Shown here in pieces: positions 37,299-45,754 of a DNA stretch of 64,000 nt (positions within the stretch are counted from its first letter, which is position 1; each line of letters starts with the position of its first letter). The DNA is from Verrucomicrobiales bacterium (lineage in GTDB: Bacteria; Verrucomicrobiota; Verrucomicrobiia; Verrucomicrobiales; V1-33): positions 62,001 to 126,000 of the forward strand of contig JAQGPJ010000026.1 in NCBI GenBank assembly GCA_028293125.1, read 5' to 3'. The notes below the pieces were generated by a model. It had not been told where the DNA came from, did no database searches, and was given only the letters and a program-made list of their open reading frames with translations. A program made the translations under genes and the position numbers.

Positions 37299-37850
37299 TC
37301 ATTTCCGCACCGCGACGCGCAGGTGGAATCCCGTGAACTCATACCGCCGATGCAGCTGTTCCAGGGTGAGCACCTCCCGCCCCCGCAGTGGATCCCCGGT
37401 CACATATCCATCCCCTTCCCGGCCCAGCACCGGGATGAAATGCCCGATGGTTCCCAGCCTCACCCCCACCACCGCCGGAAGCCCCGAATCCGGCGCGAAT
37501 CCTGGCTGGAAATCGAACCGGGCATTGAATCCCCGCGCCGCGGCGGCTCTGGCCAGATACCATGCCTCCGTGCCGCCGGCGCAGGAGTGGGCCTCCGCCG
37601 CCAATACGGATTCCTTGTCCTGCCTGCCAAAATACCGCAGAATGGTCGCCCGCGATGCGGGCCCGCAGCGCCCCCTCGTCCACTTCCGCCGGCTTCGGAC
37701 GGCGGTGATGCAATGGCTGGACGTCCACCCGGAGAGGCTGGCAGCAGCGGGCCGCAACGTGCTGAATGCCGCCGCCGCCGTGGTTGTCTGGATGGCCTCC
37801 AGCGTCTCAGGAAGCACCCAGGATTGGAGGCGGACTTTCCCAGGTCCCAC
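37299..37850 (-). CDS. peptidase C39-like protein, N-terminus unresolved
   Basis: 183 codons from a GTG. The C-terminal 115 residues fit the C39 papain-like fold: the catalytic-cysteine motif CGPAS with ATILRYFG after it, then GTEAWYLARAA, the histidine in GHFIPVLG, and GDPLRGRE. Upstream of CGPAS the sequence in this frame looks non-coding (Ser/Thr/Ala-rich), whereas another frame reads a natural-looking RPKPAEVDEGALRARI. A frameshift near 37660-37680 could therefore have separated the N-terminus. There is no export signal or ABC domain. It is probably a degraded or truncated C39 gene; whether it is expressed is uncertain. Confidence 0.45.
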   Translation of the reverse strand: MGPGKVRLQSWVLPETLEAIQTTTAAAAFSTLRPAAASLSGWTSSHCITAVRSRRKWTRGRCGPASRATILRYFGRQDKESVLAAEAHSCAGGTEAWYLARAAAARGFNARFDFQPGFAPDSGLPAVVGVRLGTIGHFIPVLGREGDGYVTGDPLRGREVLTLEQLHRRYEFTGFHLRVAVRK

Positions 37851-37890
37851 GGAGCCCGCGGGTCTGCCGCCCTGGCTTGGGGCGTTTCAC

Positions 37891-38175
37891 TTAGACCACC
37901 CAAAATCCGGGCGGTGTATGCCCGGCTTCCACTTCCGCTTTCTGGTGGGTGGTAAGAGGCACTGTCTGGGTGTAGGCGCAGGAATCCGTCTCGCCGGGCG
38001 CGATGACCCGGAGAGCTCCCCAATCGGCATCCTTGATATTAGGGACTCCCGCCTCCTGGGCAGCTTTTGCGTCCTCCGCAGAGTCGTAACTACCGATGAT
38101 CACGGCGGAGTCCGCGACCAGCAGATAGCAAGGGCAGGTGTTGGTGATGCTCCGTTGGTTGGTGACGGTGTGCAT
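37891..38175 (-). CDS. small hypothetical protein
   Basis: 94 residues with no recognised domain. The part IGSYDSAEDAKAAQEAGVP looks like genuine coding sequence, and the C-terminus has a CxxC-like pair early (NTCPCYLL). No ribosome-binding site is visible upstream of the ATG. It lies 40 bp upstream of the C39-like fragment on the same strand, in a stretch of doubtful, mostly broken ORFs. Confidence 0.35.
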   Translation of the reverse strand: MHTVTNQRSITNTCPCYLLVADSAVIIGSYDSAEDAKAAQEAGVPNIKDADWGALRVIAPGETDSCAYTQTVPLTTHQKAEVEAGHTPPGFWVV

Positions 38176-38410
38176 TTTTTGATTCTGGTTGCTGGAATCA
38201 GACGGGAACGGGGCGGCATGCGACGGGGCGCTGTCCTTTGGATTTGCGAGGAGGGCTTGGACCTTCGCTGGCAGGCTGGCTTCGATGCTCCGGACGTGGA
38301 TAGCAGCGGCTGGCCCGGCTGCTCCCCATGGCTCAAAAGTTGTTTGTATGCAAATAATTTACTTTTGTCGAAGTCTTTTCTGATAGTACGGGTTTGACCT
38401 CCAGCTCGCC

Positions 38411-38700
38411 ATGGAGTCCGCCCTCCGGCTTTACCGTGAGCTGGCCGGGGAGCTGGGAGCCTGGGGGATGGCCTGGCGCTCACCGACGGGGTGCGGCAGG
38501 ATTACCCTATGGAAATCCGGTTGGCGGCCTGTGAGTTTCTTCACGCCTACAGCAAGTGCCTCGCCAGGCACGCCACCATGGCCAGCAACCGCTCCATCTG
38601 GCTGATGGGCCCGGATCCGTATGAGAAGCCGCAGCAGGACCCGGAGCCCGGCCCTGAAATCCGGCTGGACGAATCCCAGCCCCGGCCCGGCCTGAACTGA
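38411..38700 (+). pseudogene. possible frameshifted small gene
   Basis: An ATG-led frame (MESALRLYRELAGEL) and the next frame (GDGLALTDGVRQDYPMEIR onward, ending QPRPGLN at a TGA) each look coding in part and would join into one protein of about 95 residues if one frameshift near 38455-38465 were corrected. The second half is rich in acidic, proline and aromatic residues near its end (PDPYEKPQQDPEPGPEIR). No named family. A strong hairpin follows at 38719-38746. Confidence 0.3.
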
Positions 38701-38718
38701 CCCGCCCGAAAGCAGCGT

Positions 38719-38746
38719 GGCCCCGGGGTCCGGAAACCCTGGGGCC
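38719..38746. other. strong inverted repeat in the degraded stretch
   Basis: GGCCCCGGGGT (38719-38729) pairs with ACCCTGGGGCC (38736-38746) with one mismatch and a 6-nt loop. No T-run follows on the plus strand, so it is not a classical intrinsic terminator. It lies between two putative gene remnants. Confidence 0.5.
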
Positions 38747-38770
38747 GTGTGCAAATGATCAACAGGAGTC

Positions 38771-38806
38771 CTGAACGAAAAGCTGGACCGCATCCTCGCG
38801 GAGTAG
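38771..38806 (+). pseudogene. possible truncated ORF behind a good ribosome-binding site
   Basis: AGGAG (38764-38768) stands just upstream of CTG-AAC-GAA-AAG, giving LNEKLDRILAE before TAG at 38804-38806. This resembles the helical start of many small proteins and suggests a gene cut short by a stop codon and without a canonical start. It is a remnant at best; no function can be assigned. Confidence 0.2.
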
Positions 38807-38889
38807 CCGCCCCCGGGCCCCGCATCGGGCTGGACTAATACACCACCGCCCGCCTGGCCGGGGCCGTCAGCCCCACCGGCATGCTGCAC

Positions 38890-39189
38890 TCAGACGCTCG
38901 GCGGGCGTCCCCGCCCGGCTGGGGGGCGGCCCACTGACGCGAGCCACTTTGAAGCCGTGGTGACGCAGACCCCGCGCCTCCTGGCCACCGCCGACGGCGA
39001 ATCGGTGGGGTTCAGCCCTTCAGGCGCAACCCGGGTCAGAAAGGCCAACGGGATGGACAGCCGTTTACGTGCCGCCTTGGCCGCTGACGGGGTTACACCC
39101 GCCAGTTTCGCCACATGATGGCAGCCCCGCGCCCAGTCCGCCGCGCTGATGGTGTCCCATGCAATGTTTTTCGGTCCGGTTTGTCCCAT
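38890..39189 (-). CDS. small HTH-like hypothetical protein
   Basis: 99 residues. The middle portion (ADWARGCHHVAKLAGVTPSAAKAARKRL) has the spacing of a helix-turn-helix, with basic residues in the second helix and a basic proline-rich tail. No family name recognised. The short length and degenerate surroundings leave it uncertain whether this is a functional regulator or a remnant of a mobile element's control gene. Confidence 0.35.
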   Translation of the reverse strand: MGQTGPKNIAWDTISAADWARGCHHVAKLAGVTPSAAKAARKRLSIPLAFLTRVAPEGLNPTDSPSAVARRRGVCVTTASKWLASVGRPPAGRGRPPSV

Positions 39190-39401
39190 GATTGTTTTTC
39201 AGTTAAACGCCCGGAACACGCTGAATGGATACACCGCGTTTTTCCAAGCCGCACGGGCGGCAGCCGTGGTGAAAGCGGCTTTTCTTGTCCCGTCGGCATT
39301 GGGCCGCAAAGGCCTCTGGCTGCGTCCGCGCCGCCGAAGAGTGCGGCGACCCCGCTCAGAGCGTCGGAGCCCGTCAGGGGCACCGGCTGGCCCTCCTGCC
39401 G

Positions 39402-39671
39402 TCATCGGCCCACCTTGACCTCACCACCGGGGGTGCCTGCATTTTTCAGCCTGAAGGTGGGGCCGCCCTGACTGACCTCGGCAGCGGGGGTAAGGATTCT
39501 TTTCAACCAAGGGAATGGCCCTGGCAGGACACCGGGCACCGCACCTGCCGCCGCCAGTGCCGCCAAGAAAGCCCGCCGCCTGCGGGGAATGCGTTCCGCC
39601 ACCCGCCACGCCACAAAAAAAGCGGCCAGGGAGAGAATCGCGGAAAGGACACCGGGCCAGTTGGGATTCAT
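39402..39671 (-). CDS. small, possibly truncated membrane protein
   Basis: 89 residues beginning MNPNWPGVLSAILSLAAFFVAW, a plausible membrane helix, followed by a basic segment and a second hydrophobic stretch. The last 30 residues look non-coding, suggesting that a longer membrane protein was cut short. It lies directly upstream of argA on the opposite strand. No family recognised. Confidence 0.35.
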   Translation of the reverse strand: MNPNWPGVLSAILSLAAFFVAWRVAERIPRRRRAFLAALAAAGAVPGVLPGPFPWLKRILTPAAEVSQGGPTFRLKNAGTPGGEVKVGR

Positions 39672-39853
39672 CTTCTGCGACGGCGGACAGCGGCTTGGCC
39701 CTATTGTGCCGGGGGCGGATCCGGAATGGCAAGCATGGAGAGTTTCAGGCCGCCGGAAAACAATTTCCTTTCAGGCACACACGATGGGGTCTTGATTTTC
39801 AGGGCCGGGGTCGTTATGTCCGCCTCCCGCAGGCGTGCGGCTTTTACTGAGAG

Positions 39854-41137
39854 ATGAAATACGATGATATCCGGGGCATTCTCCGCTATGTGCCGCAGTT
39901 CCGTGGCCAGACCTTTGTGGTGCTGATCGACAGTGGGATTATCGAGCATGAGAACATGGCCAATGTCATGCTGGACCTGGCGGTGCTGCATTCCCTCAGC
40001 ATCCGCCTGGTGGTCGTGTTCGGAGCCCGTCATCAGATCGCGGAACTGGCCCGGAAACGCGGCGTGCCGCTGTCCAATTCCGACGCCACCGGCGTGACGG
40101 ACGACGTGACGCTGGAAGTGGCGCTGGATGCCATCAGCCGCCTGACCACGAACCTGATGCAGCAGCTCACGGTGGCGGGCCTGCGCGCCGGAGTCTCCAA
40201 TGCCGTGATGGCCCACCCCGCCGGAGTGATCCGGGGCCGGGATCTGGGCAGCACCGGCACTGTGGACCGCGTGGAGACCAAAGTGCTGAAGCTGTTTATC
40301 GACGAGGGCGTCATTCCCATCGTGCCGCCGCTGGGCTACGAGCGCCAAGGCCGGGTGCTGCGCATCAACTCCGCCGCCACTGCTGTGGACACCGCCATCG
40401 CGCTGGGGGCCTCCAAGCTGTTGTTTGTGGGACCCGGAGCCATCGAGGACAGCCAGGGCGCCCGCATCCGCCAGCTTTCCGTGGAGGAGGCCAAGGCGCT
40501 TGCCGATCAGGCTCCGGAGGGGGTGGACAGTCTGAAGTATGTCCAGATCCGCCACGCCGCCCGCGCCTGCGAGGGAGGGGTGCCCCGCGCGCATTTTTTG
40601 GACGGACGCACGGACGACGCCCTGCTGGGCGAGCTGTTCAGCATCGAGGGCGTGGGCACCATGATCTACGCCGACGCCTACCAGCAGATCCGCGCCGCCC
40701 GCCGCATGGATGTGCCCGGCATCATGCAGCTGGTGAAGCGGGCGGTGGATGACGAGGAGCTGGTCTCCCGCAGCCGTCACGAAATCAGGGAGAGCCTGGG
40801 GGATTATTTCGTGCTGGAGGTGGACGGGCAGATCGTCGGCACCGTGTCCGTGCATTCCTATCCGGAGGAGAAACTGGCGGAGGTCGGCTTCCTCTACATC
40901 AAGCGCACCCACGAAGGCATGGGTTTTGGCCGCAAGCTTGTCAGCTTCGCGGAGAGGCGCGCCCGCGCCTTCGGGGCCAAAACCATCTTCGCCCTCAGCA
41001 CCCAGGCTTACAATTTCTTTGAGAACAAACTGGGCTTCCTCCCCGCCGACGACGCCCTGCTTCCCCCCGACCGTCTGGAGAAGCTCCGTAAAAGCGGCCG
41101 CAACTCCCGCCTCATGGCCAAGGTGCTGCGGGGGTGA
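39854..41137 (+). CDS. argA: amino-acid N-acetyltransferase (N-acetylglutamate synthase)
   Basis: 427 residues in the classical ArgA layout: an amino-acid-kinase-like domain (about 15-285; FVVLIDSGII, VVVFGARHQI, NSAATAVDTA) that usually binds arginine for feedback control, and a C-terminal GNAT acetyltransferase domain (about 285-427; LAEVGFLYIKRTHEGMGFG, NFFENKLGF). It uses acetyl-CoA to acetylate glutamate, the first committed step of arginine synthesis. No other arg gene is nearby. Length is typical for the bifunctional form. Confidence 0.92.
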   Translation: MKYDDIRGILRYVPQFRGQTFVVLIDSGIIEHENMANVMLDLAVLHSLSIRLVVVFGARHQIAELARKRGVPLSNSDATGVTDDVTLEVALDAISRLTTNLMQQLTVAGLRAGVSNAVMAHPAGVIRGRDLGSTGTVDRVETKVLKLFIDEGVIPIVPPLGYERQGRVLRINSAATAVDTAIALGASKLLFVGPGAIEDSQGARIRQLSVEEAKALADQAPEGVDSLKYVQIRHAARACEGGVPRAHFLDGRTDDALLGELFSIEGVGTMIYADAYQQIRAARRMDVPGIMQLVKRAVDDEELVSRSRHEIRESLGDYFVLEVDGQIVGTVSVHSYPEEKLAEVGFLYIKRTHEGMGFGRKLVSFAERRARAFGAKTIFALSTQAYNFFENKLGFLPADDALLPPDRLEKLRKSGRNSRLMAKVLRG

Positions 41138-41340
41138 GAGCTGTTTCACTGCAGGCTCCCGCAGTTCATAGGCGGCAGACAGAAAATTTGAGGAAGTTTA
41201 CTTCTTCCGCAGCAATACGCCTGAACAGCTGCGCATTTTGTTAACAAACCTCCACCGAAGAGAGCGGAAAAGCAGCTGAACGGCGGTTTCCATCATCAAC
41301 TGAATCCTCCTTTCCGTGCGGGCCGTAAGGGTTAACCTGA

Positions 41341-42627
41341 GTGCCGTCTGCATTGCCCTGGATGAACTGGAACCGCTGGTCCGCCTTTTTCTGTCTTTGC
41401 GGCCTGGGCACGTTTATTCCCGCCGTGTTTGTGCCTGCCATGCTGGTGGCGAACGCCGTGGACGGGCCACGGTGGTATTCGGTGTGGAGCGGCATTCTCG
41501 GCTTTTTTCATGCCGGGCAGACCTTTCTGGCGCTGCTCATCTGCTGCTTCAGTCTGGTGTTTCCCCTGCTGAAGTTCGGGCTGGGCCTGCTGTGCTCCGC
41601 CGGCGGCGGGATTTTGCCGCACTCCTGGCGGCGCAGGATTGTGGCGGTGACCTCGTGGTCGGCGAAATACTCCATGCTCGACGTGATGGTGATCGCCATG
41701 CTGATCATGCTGGTGAAGGTCAACGAATACGTGCGGGTGCTGCCCTCGCTGGGACTTTATCTGTTCTCGGCGTCCATTTTTCTCTCCGCCCTGGCCGGTG
41801 CCGCGCTTAACCGTGCCATTGCGGCGGAACGGCGTTCCGCAGGGACAGTGCTCGGACCGGGGCCGGCACCGGAAAAGGCCCCATTGGCGGAGGAATCCCC
41901 TAGCCGTTCCGCAATGGCATCCAGCCCGGAAAATGAAAAGCAAAACCGGCATTCCGCCTTTCCCCGCTGGTTGCTTTGGACCGGGCTGCTCATCACAGGT
42001 CTGAGCGTGGCTGGTTACGGCGCTTTGCTGCTCCGCCGGGATACCGGCGGAACGGTGCAGTCGGTGGAGCTGAGCCGCCTGACCAACCGTGGGGACCTCC
42101 GCCGGTCCGTGGAGAAAGCCATCGCCCTCAAGGAACTGACCAAAGATGAGCACCGGCTGTTCTCCCGCGACACCCTGCGGCGGTTTCTGGAACTGGGGCA
42201 GGCGGTGACCACGGATGCCGGGTGGAAAGAACCCGAAGCCTGGGTCTCCCTGGAGACCCGCCAAGGCAAAACCGTGCTCTCCCGGACGGTTCCGAATGTG
42301 GACCTGGATGATCCGGTGTTGAAACTCACCTTTCCCCTGAAGGAACCCGTGCAGCGCGCCGACATCGCCGCCGTGCGTCTGATTTCCAATATCCAAGTCG
42401 CCAAAGTGATCCGCGTCCCCATTGAGGAGGAGCTGATCCGCGCGGACAGCGATCCTTTCCGCAAATGGACCAAAACCTGGCACGGACGCATCTTCAGCTT
42501 TGAGCTCGACGGCCCGCCCGGTCCCGCGCTCCGCCAAGCTATCACGGTTACCGCCTGCGGCGCTCTTTCCGCTCTGTGGGCACTTGCAGCCCTGCTGACC
42601 CCGGGCCGGCGGCGGATACAGAACTGA
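41341..42627 (+). CDS. PqiA-like (paraquat-inducible protein A) membrane protein
   Basis: 428 residues. The GTG at 41341 has AAGGG nine bases upstream; the ATG at 41362 is a weaker alternative. The N-terminal part (about 10-160) carries four membrane helices in PqiA style (TFIPAVFVPAMLVA; SMLDVMVIAMLIMLVKV), a charged linker lies at about 165-205, one further helix at about 210-230 (LLWTGLLITGLSV), and the remaining region, facing outward, is mixed alpha/beta with a final helix near 400-418. PqiA proteins accompany MCE-type lipid transport, but no PqiB or MCE gene is present. It is separated from argA by 203 bp and converges on the BSP gene across a terminator. Confidence 0.7.
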   Translation: MPSALPWMNWNRWSAFFCLCGLGTFIPAVFVPAMLVANAVDGPRWYSVWSGILGFFHAGQTFLALLICCFSLVFPLLKFGLGLLCSAGGGILPHSWRRRIVAVTSWSAKYSMLDVMVIAMLIMLVKVNEYVRVLPSLGLYLFSASIFLSALAGAALNRAIAAERRSAGTVLGPGPAPEKAPLAEESPSRSAMASSPENEKQNRHSAFPRWLLWTGLLITGLSVAGYGALLLRRDTGGTVQSVELSRLTNRGDLRRSVEKAIALKELTKDEHRLFSRDTLRRFLELGQAVTTDAGWKEPEAWVSLETRQGKTVLSRTVPNVDLDDPVLKLTFPLKEPVQRADIAAVRLISNIQVAKVIRVPIEEELIRADSDPFRKWTKTWHGRIFSFELDGPPGPALRQAITVTACGALSALWALAALLTPGRRRIQN

Positions 42628-42734
42628 CTATTGCCGTGCTTTCCAGCCGTTTCGCAAGTTTCCCAGGAAGGATACAGCTGCGGAATATTGAAAAGCACTC
42701 CCTCTTTGTGCAAAACTCTGAAGGGAAAAAGAAA

Positions 42735-42772
42735 CCCGCCACGGGGGCAGGATGCGCGCCGTGGCGGGGAGT
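42735..42772. terminator. bidirectional terminator between the PqiA-like and BSP genes
   Basis: CCCGCCACGG (42735-42744) pairs with CCGTGGCGGG (42759-42768), a perfect 10-bp stem. On the plus strand it is followed by GAGTTTTAAC, on the minus strand by TTTCTTTTTCCC. It serves the two convergent genes. Confidence 0.8.
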
Positions 42773-42825
42773 TTTAACAGTTTGATCAGACGGGCAGAGG
42801 AGCCTGTCCGGTCATGGCCGGAGCC

Positions 42826-44199
42826 TTATTTCTTGGCGCTTTCGGCGAGGGATTTTTTCCAGTCAGCCTCCAGCTCCTGGACGGTTTTGCCGGTCCACTC
42901 CTTCCACAGCTCATCCTTGTAGCCGGTGCTGAAGGTGGCATTGAGCCTCTGCGGCAGGTGCTTGACATGGTGGCGCACCACCCAGTCGAAGAAGTTGGCG
43001 GTCACGCGGTAGCTGGCATTGTATTTGGCGCGGTCGGGATTGCGGATCACGGCCCCGTTGGACTCCGGCTCGAAAAGGAACCAGCGGATATAATCCGCCA
43101 CTCCCTCCACCACCCAGGAGGGCACACCGCGCCGGCGGCTCCGGTTCCCCCAGTCGCTGGTCTGGGCGATATGCACGATCTCGTGGATCACGCAGCCGAC
43201 AGCCTCGCCCTTCTGCTGGGAGCGCAGGAAGTCTGAACTGACCACGATGTTGCCGCCGGAGGCGTAGGCGGGAATGCCGCGGTTGCCGGGGATGATGACC
43301 CCCTCCTGCAGGCGCAGGGAGAAAGAGACGGGCGATGAATAGCCGGGCACCGCCAGCATATCCACGATTTTGGGATACCAGATTTTGACCTCGGGCACGA
43401 CCTTCTGCTCAAACCATTCCCGCAGGTCCGGAGACTTGGTGGAGTCCACCACAAACTTGTATTTGCCGTCGTCGGTCTGGAAGGTGTCGAGGATCTTCTC
43501 CACGGACACCCGCTTCACCTCCGGCGCGGCGGCGTCGATGACATCGATCTCGCTCCAGAAGGTCTGGCCAAAGCCTGATGGATCCTCGTTGGGCTGGGTT
43601 TCAAGAAGCAGGTAGCGGGTTTTGCCCAGCGTGCCGTCCTTGCCGCCGGAAATCTCCGCCCCGTGCTGGCCCGGTCCTTTTCCGGAGGTGTCCACTTTGC
43701 CCGCCAGCCTCCAGCCGGATTTTTCAGGGTCCGCCCCTTCCCCGGGATCGGCTTTGAAATCCGGGGCTGTTCCCTCGGACGAATAGAGCGTGTAACGCTG
43801 GGCCGCGCGCCCTCCCTGATGCCAGGAGTAGGTGGCCACGCTTTTCACATCAATGACCTTGCCCAGATCGATGAGCAGACGGCCTTTCCCAGTATCCCGG
43901 GAGAAGAAAAAATTGCCGGCGGGATCGTCGTCGTTGCCGGGAATTTTGCCATCGTGCAGCACCGCCGGGCTCTTGCCGGCATTGGGGTCGGCGGAGCCTC
44001 CGATGATTTTGAACTCCGCGCCCGCGGCGGCATCGTCGATGGCGGGAGACGGCACTGATTCAAATTTGAAACTGTCGTCGCTGCGGGAATAACCAGTGCT
44101 GACGGTGGCATCGGCGCAGGCGGCGGAGACCAGGGCGTACCAGATGGGGAGAACGGAGAGCCGGAGAGGTTTGGATAATGGCATAGGGATGGGTTTCAC
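42826..44199 (-). CDS. secreted BSP-family (basic secretory protein) zinc protease with discoidin-like N-terminus
   Basis: 457 residues. A signal peptide (about 1-31) precedes a beta-rich domain (about 35-225; GRLLIDLGKVIDVKSV, SEIDVIDA) resembling F5/8 type C binding domains. The C-terminal domain (about 235-450) has the zinc motif H339-E340-I-V-H343 and the downstream W-V-V-E-G-V-A-D-Y, as in PF04450 basic secretory proteins, which are predicted metallopeptidases. It probably binds and cuts an external target. It lies downstream of the DUF2851 gene on the same strand by 81 bp. Confidence 0.8.
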   Translation of the reverse strand: MKPIPMPLSKPLRLSVLPIWYALVSAACADATVSTGYSRSDDSFKFESVPSPAIDDAAAGAEFKIIGGSADPNAGKSPAVLHDGKIPGNDDDPAGNFFFSRDTGKGRLLIDLGKVIDVKSVATYSWHQGGRAAQRYTLYSSEGTAPDFKADPGEGADPEKSGWRLAGKVDTSGKGPGQHGAEISGGKDGTLGKTRYLLLETQPNEDPSGFGQTFWSEIDVIDAAAPEVKRVSVEKILDTFQTDDGKYKFVVDSTKSPDLREWFEQKVVPEVKIWYPKIVDMLAVPGYSSPVSFSLRLQEGVIIPGNRGIPAYASGGNIVVSSDFLRSQQKGEAVGCVIHEIVHIAQTSDWGNRSRRRGVPSWVVEGVADYIRWFLFEPESNGAVIRNPDRAKYNASYRVTANFFDWVVRHHVKHLPQRLNATFSTGYKDELWKEWTGKTVQELEADWKKSLAESAKK

Positions 44200-44280
44200 G
44201 GAAGGGGGAATTCTGCTCCGGTTTTGTTTCGGAATCCGCGCCTTTCACACGTATGAGTGCAGGCTTGCAGCGGATCGGAA

Positions 44281-45744
44281 TCAGTCCTGTCCCGCCGCTT
44301 CCAGCGGCGGCGCGGATAGCTGCTCCGGCATCGGGCAGTCCCGGCATCCGGTGTGGTCCTCCAGACAGAAATCCTCATAAATCTGAAGCAGCGCCTGCTG
44401 CTGCCACAGTTTGCCGGTCAGGCGGTCCGGATCGGGATAGCCGTGAAACAGCCGCACGGCGGCGCGGCGGGATTTTTCATTGTCCGCCGGAGCCGGCAGC
44501 CGCCGGTACTCATCCCAGGCTTTTTCATTTCCCGCCACCGCGAGGGGAAAGCAAAGATTGGCCAGGATCTCCGTCAGCCGGGCACTGCCCAGCAGGGCCA
44601 TGGGTTTGGTCGCGGGGGAGGCGTGCAGTGTGTAGTGCCGGTCCCAGTAGGGATGGGTCAGGGTTTCCGCGAACGCCTTCACGGCTTTCACGGAGAACCC
44701 CGGGCCCGTCAGCACCCGACGGACCTCCGGCCAGTTCCGGACCAGCACACACAGGGCGGCGATGCGGCGCTGGGGATGGTTCAGCGGGCGGGTGCCCGTG
44801 AGGCTCCATCGCAGAGGGAGCCGGGGTAAACCGGGAGCAAAAGCGTCGCGGTAACTCCACCAGCAGTCCCACAGACCACGCAACCAGCGGCGGGTCTCGG
44901 GATCGGCGTGGTCAAAATCGTCACCGGTCAAAAAGCCGGAAGCTCCGAAAAGCAGAGCCTCCGCCTCGGCTCCACCCCCCGGGCGGGTCTTCAGGAATTT
45001 CAGCGGCAGGCGCTGCGCCAGCACGGTCAGCGGCAGGCGGTTGCGGCTGTAGCCGAGGGCATCGGCCAATGTCTGGTAAAGCATCTGATCCTCCCCGTGA
45101 ATGGCGGCGATGCGGCGCAGACGGGCGGCCTTGCGCTCCAGACGGTGGCGGGCGGCATCCTCCAGAACAGCCAGCGTCCTCTCCGGCCCCAGGCGGCGGA
45201 ACACCTCCAGGCAGCGTCCGGGCCTGGCAGCAGGGGGTGGGACCTCCGGGAAATGCCGCACCGGCGATTGGCGGTCCAGTCTCACCTGCGGCACCAGCCG
45301 GTGCTCATCGGTCCGGGTGAACCACTGGCCTCCCCCACGCTGCCCCAGATGCAGATGCAGGACCGTATCACGGTAGGCGGGATTCAGGGCATGCCCATGA
45401 TGTTCCCAGTCACGGGCGTCGCGGTCCAGTTCAATGCTGCCGGTTCTGACCTCACCATTCACGGTGACCGTGCAGCCGCGGAAGTCGGGGCCGGCCCCGT
45501 GATTCCACCAGCCGAAGTCCACGATGCGGACTGCCTCCCCGTCCATCGTGACAAATTCATGGCCAAAATCGCCGGCGAACCAGCGGCTCTGCCAGGCCAG
45601 CTCATCCGGTTCAATCTGTTCCCGCCCGCGGTCAACCTCCGCCTCCGGCTCGGCAGCTTTGGAAAGCGGCGGGGACTGCTCCGCCAAAAAGGCCAAATAA
45701 CGGCTGCTGGCGGACTGCGGCGGCGGCACGGAAGGCGGATTCAC
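44281..45744 (-). CDS. DUF2851 family protein
   Basis: 487 residues if the GTG at 45744 is the start; the frame continues to 45837 but that part overlaps the preceding gene. Hallmarks of DUF2851 are present: VDFGWWNHGAGPDF, VRTGSIELD, DWEHHGHALNPAYRDTVLHLHL, and a C-terminal region with CRDCPMPEQL. The function is unknown; resemblance of the first half to nuclease-type folds has been proposed for the family, but I cannot confirm it from motifs. It directly follows the TIGR03790 gene (10 bp). Confidence 0.82.
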   Translation of the reverse strand: MNPPSVPPPQSASSRYLAFLAEQSPPLSKAAEPEAEVDRGREQIEPDELAWQSRWFAGDFGHEFVTMDGEAVRIVDFGWWNHGAGPDFRGCTVTVNGEVRTGSIELDRDARDWEHHGHALNPAYRDTVLHLHLGQRGGGQWFTRTDEHRLVPQVRLDRQSPVRHFPEVPPPAARPGRCLEVFRRLGPERTLAVLEDAARHRLERKAARLRRIAAIHGEDQMLYQTLADALGYSRNRLPLTVLAQRLPLKFLKTRPGGGAEAEALLFGASGFLTGDDFDHADPETRRWLRGLWDCWWSYRDAFAPGLPRLPLRWSLTGTRPLNHPQRRIAALCVLVRNWPEVRRVLTGPGFSVKAVKAFAETLTHPYWDRHYTLHASPATKPMALLGSARLTEILANLCFPLAVAGNEKAWDEYRRLPAPADNEKSRRAAVRLFHGYPDPDRLTGKLWQQQALLQIYEDFCLEDHTGCRDCPMPEQLSAPPLEAAGQD

Positions 45745-45754
45745 AGGTGGCGGA

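Noticed and set aside
41187-41204. Small hairpin (GAGGAAGT/ACTTCTTC) after argA
   Set aside because: The loop is too short and there is no T-run; it may be chance in an AT-rich gap.
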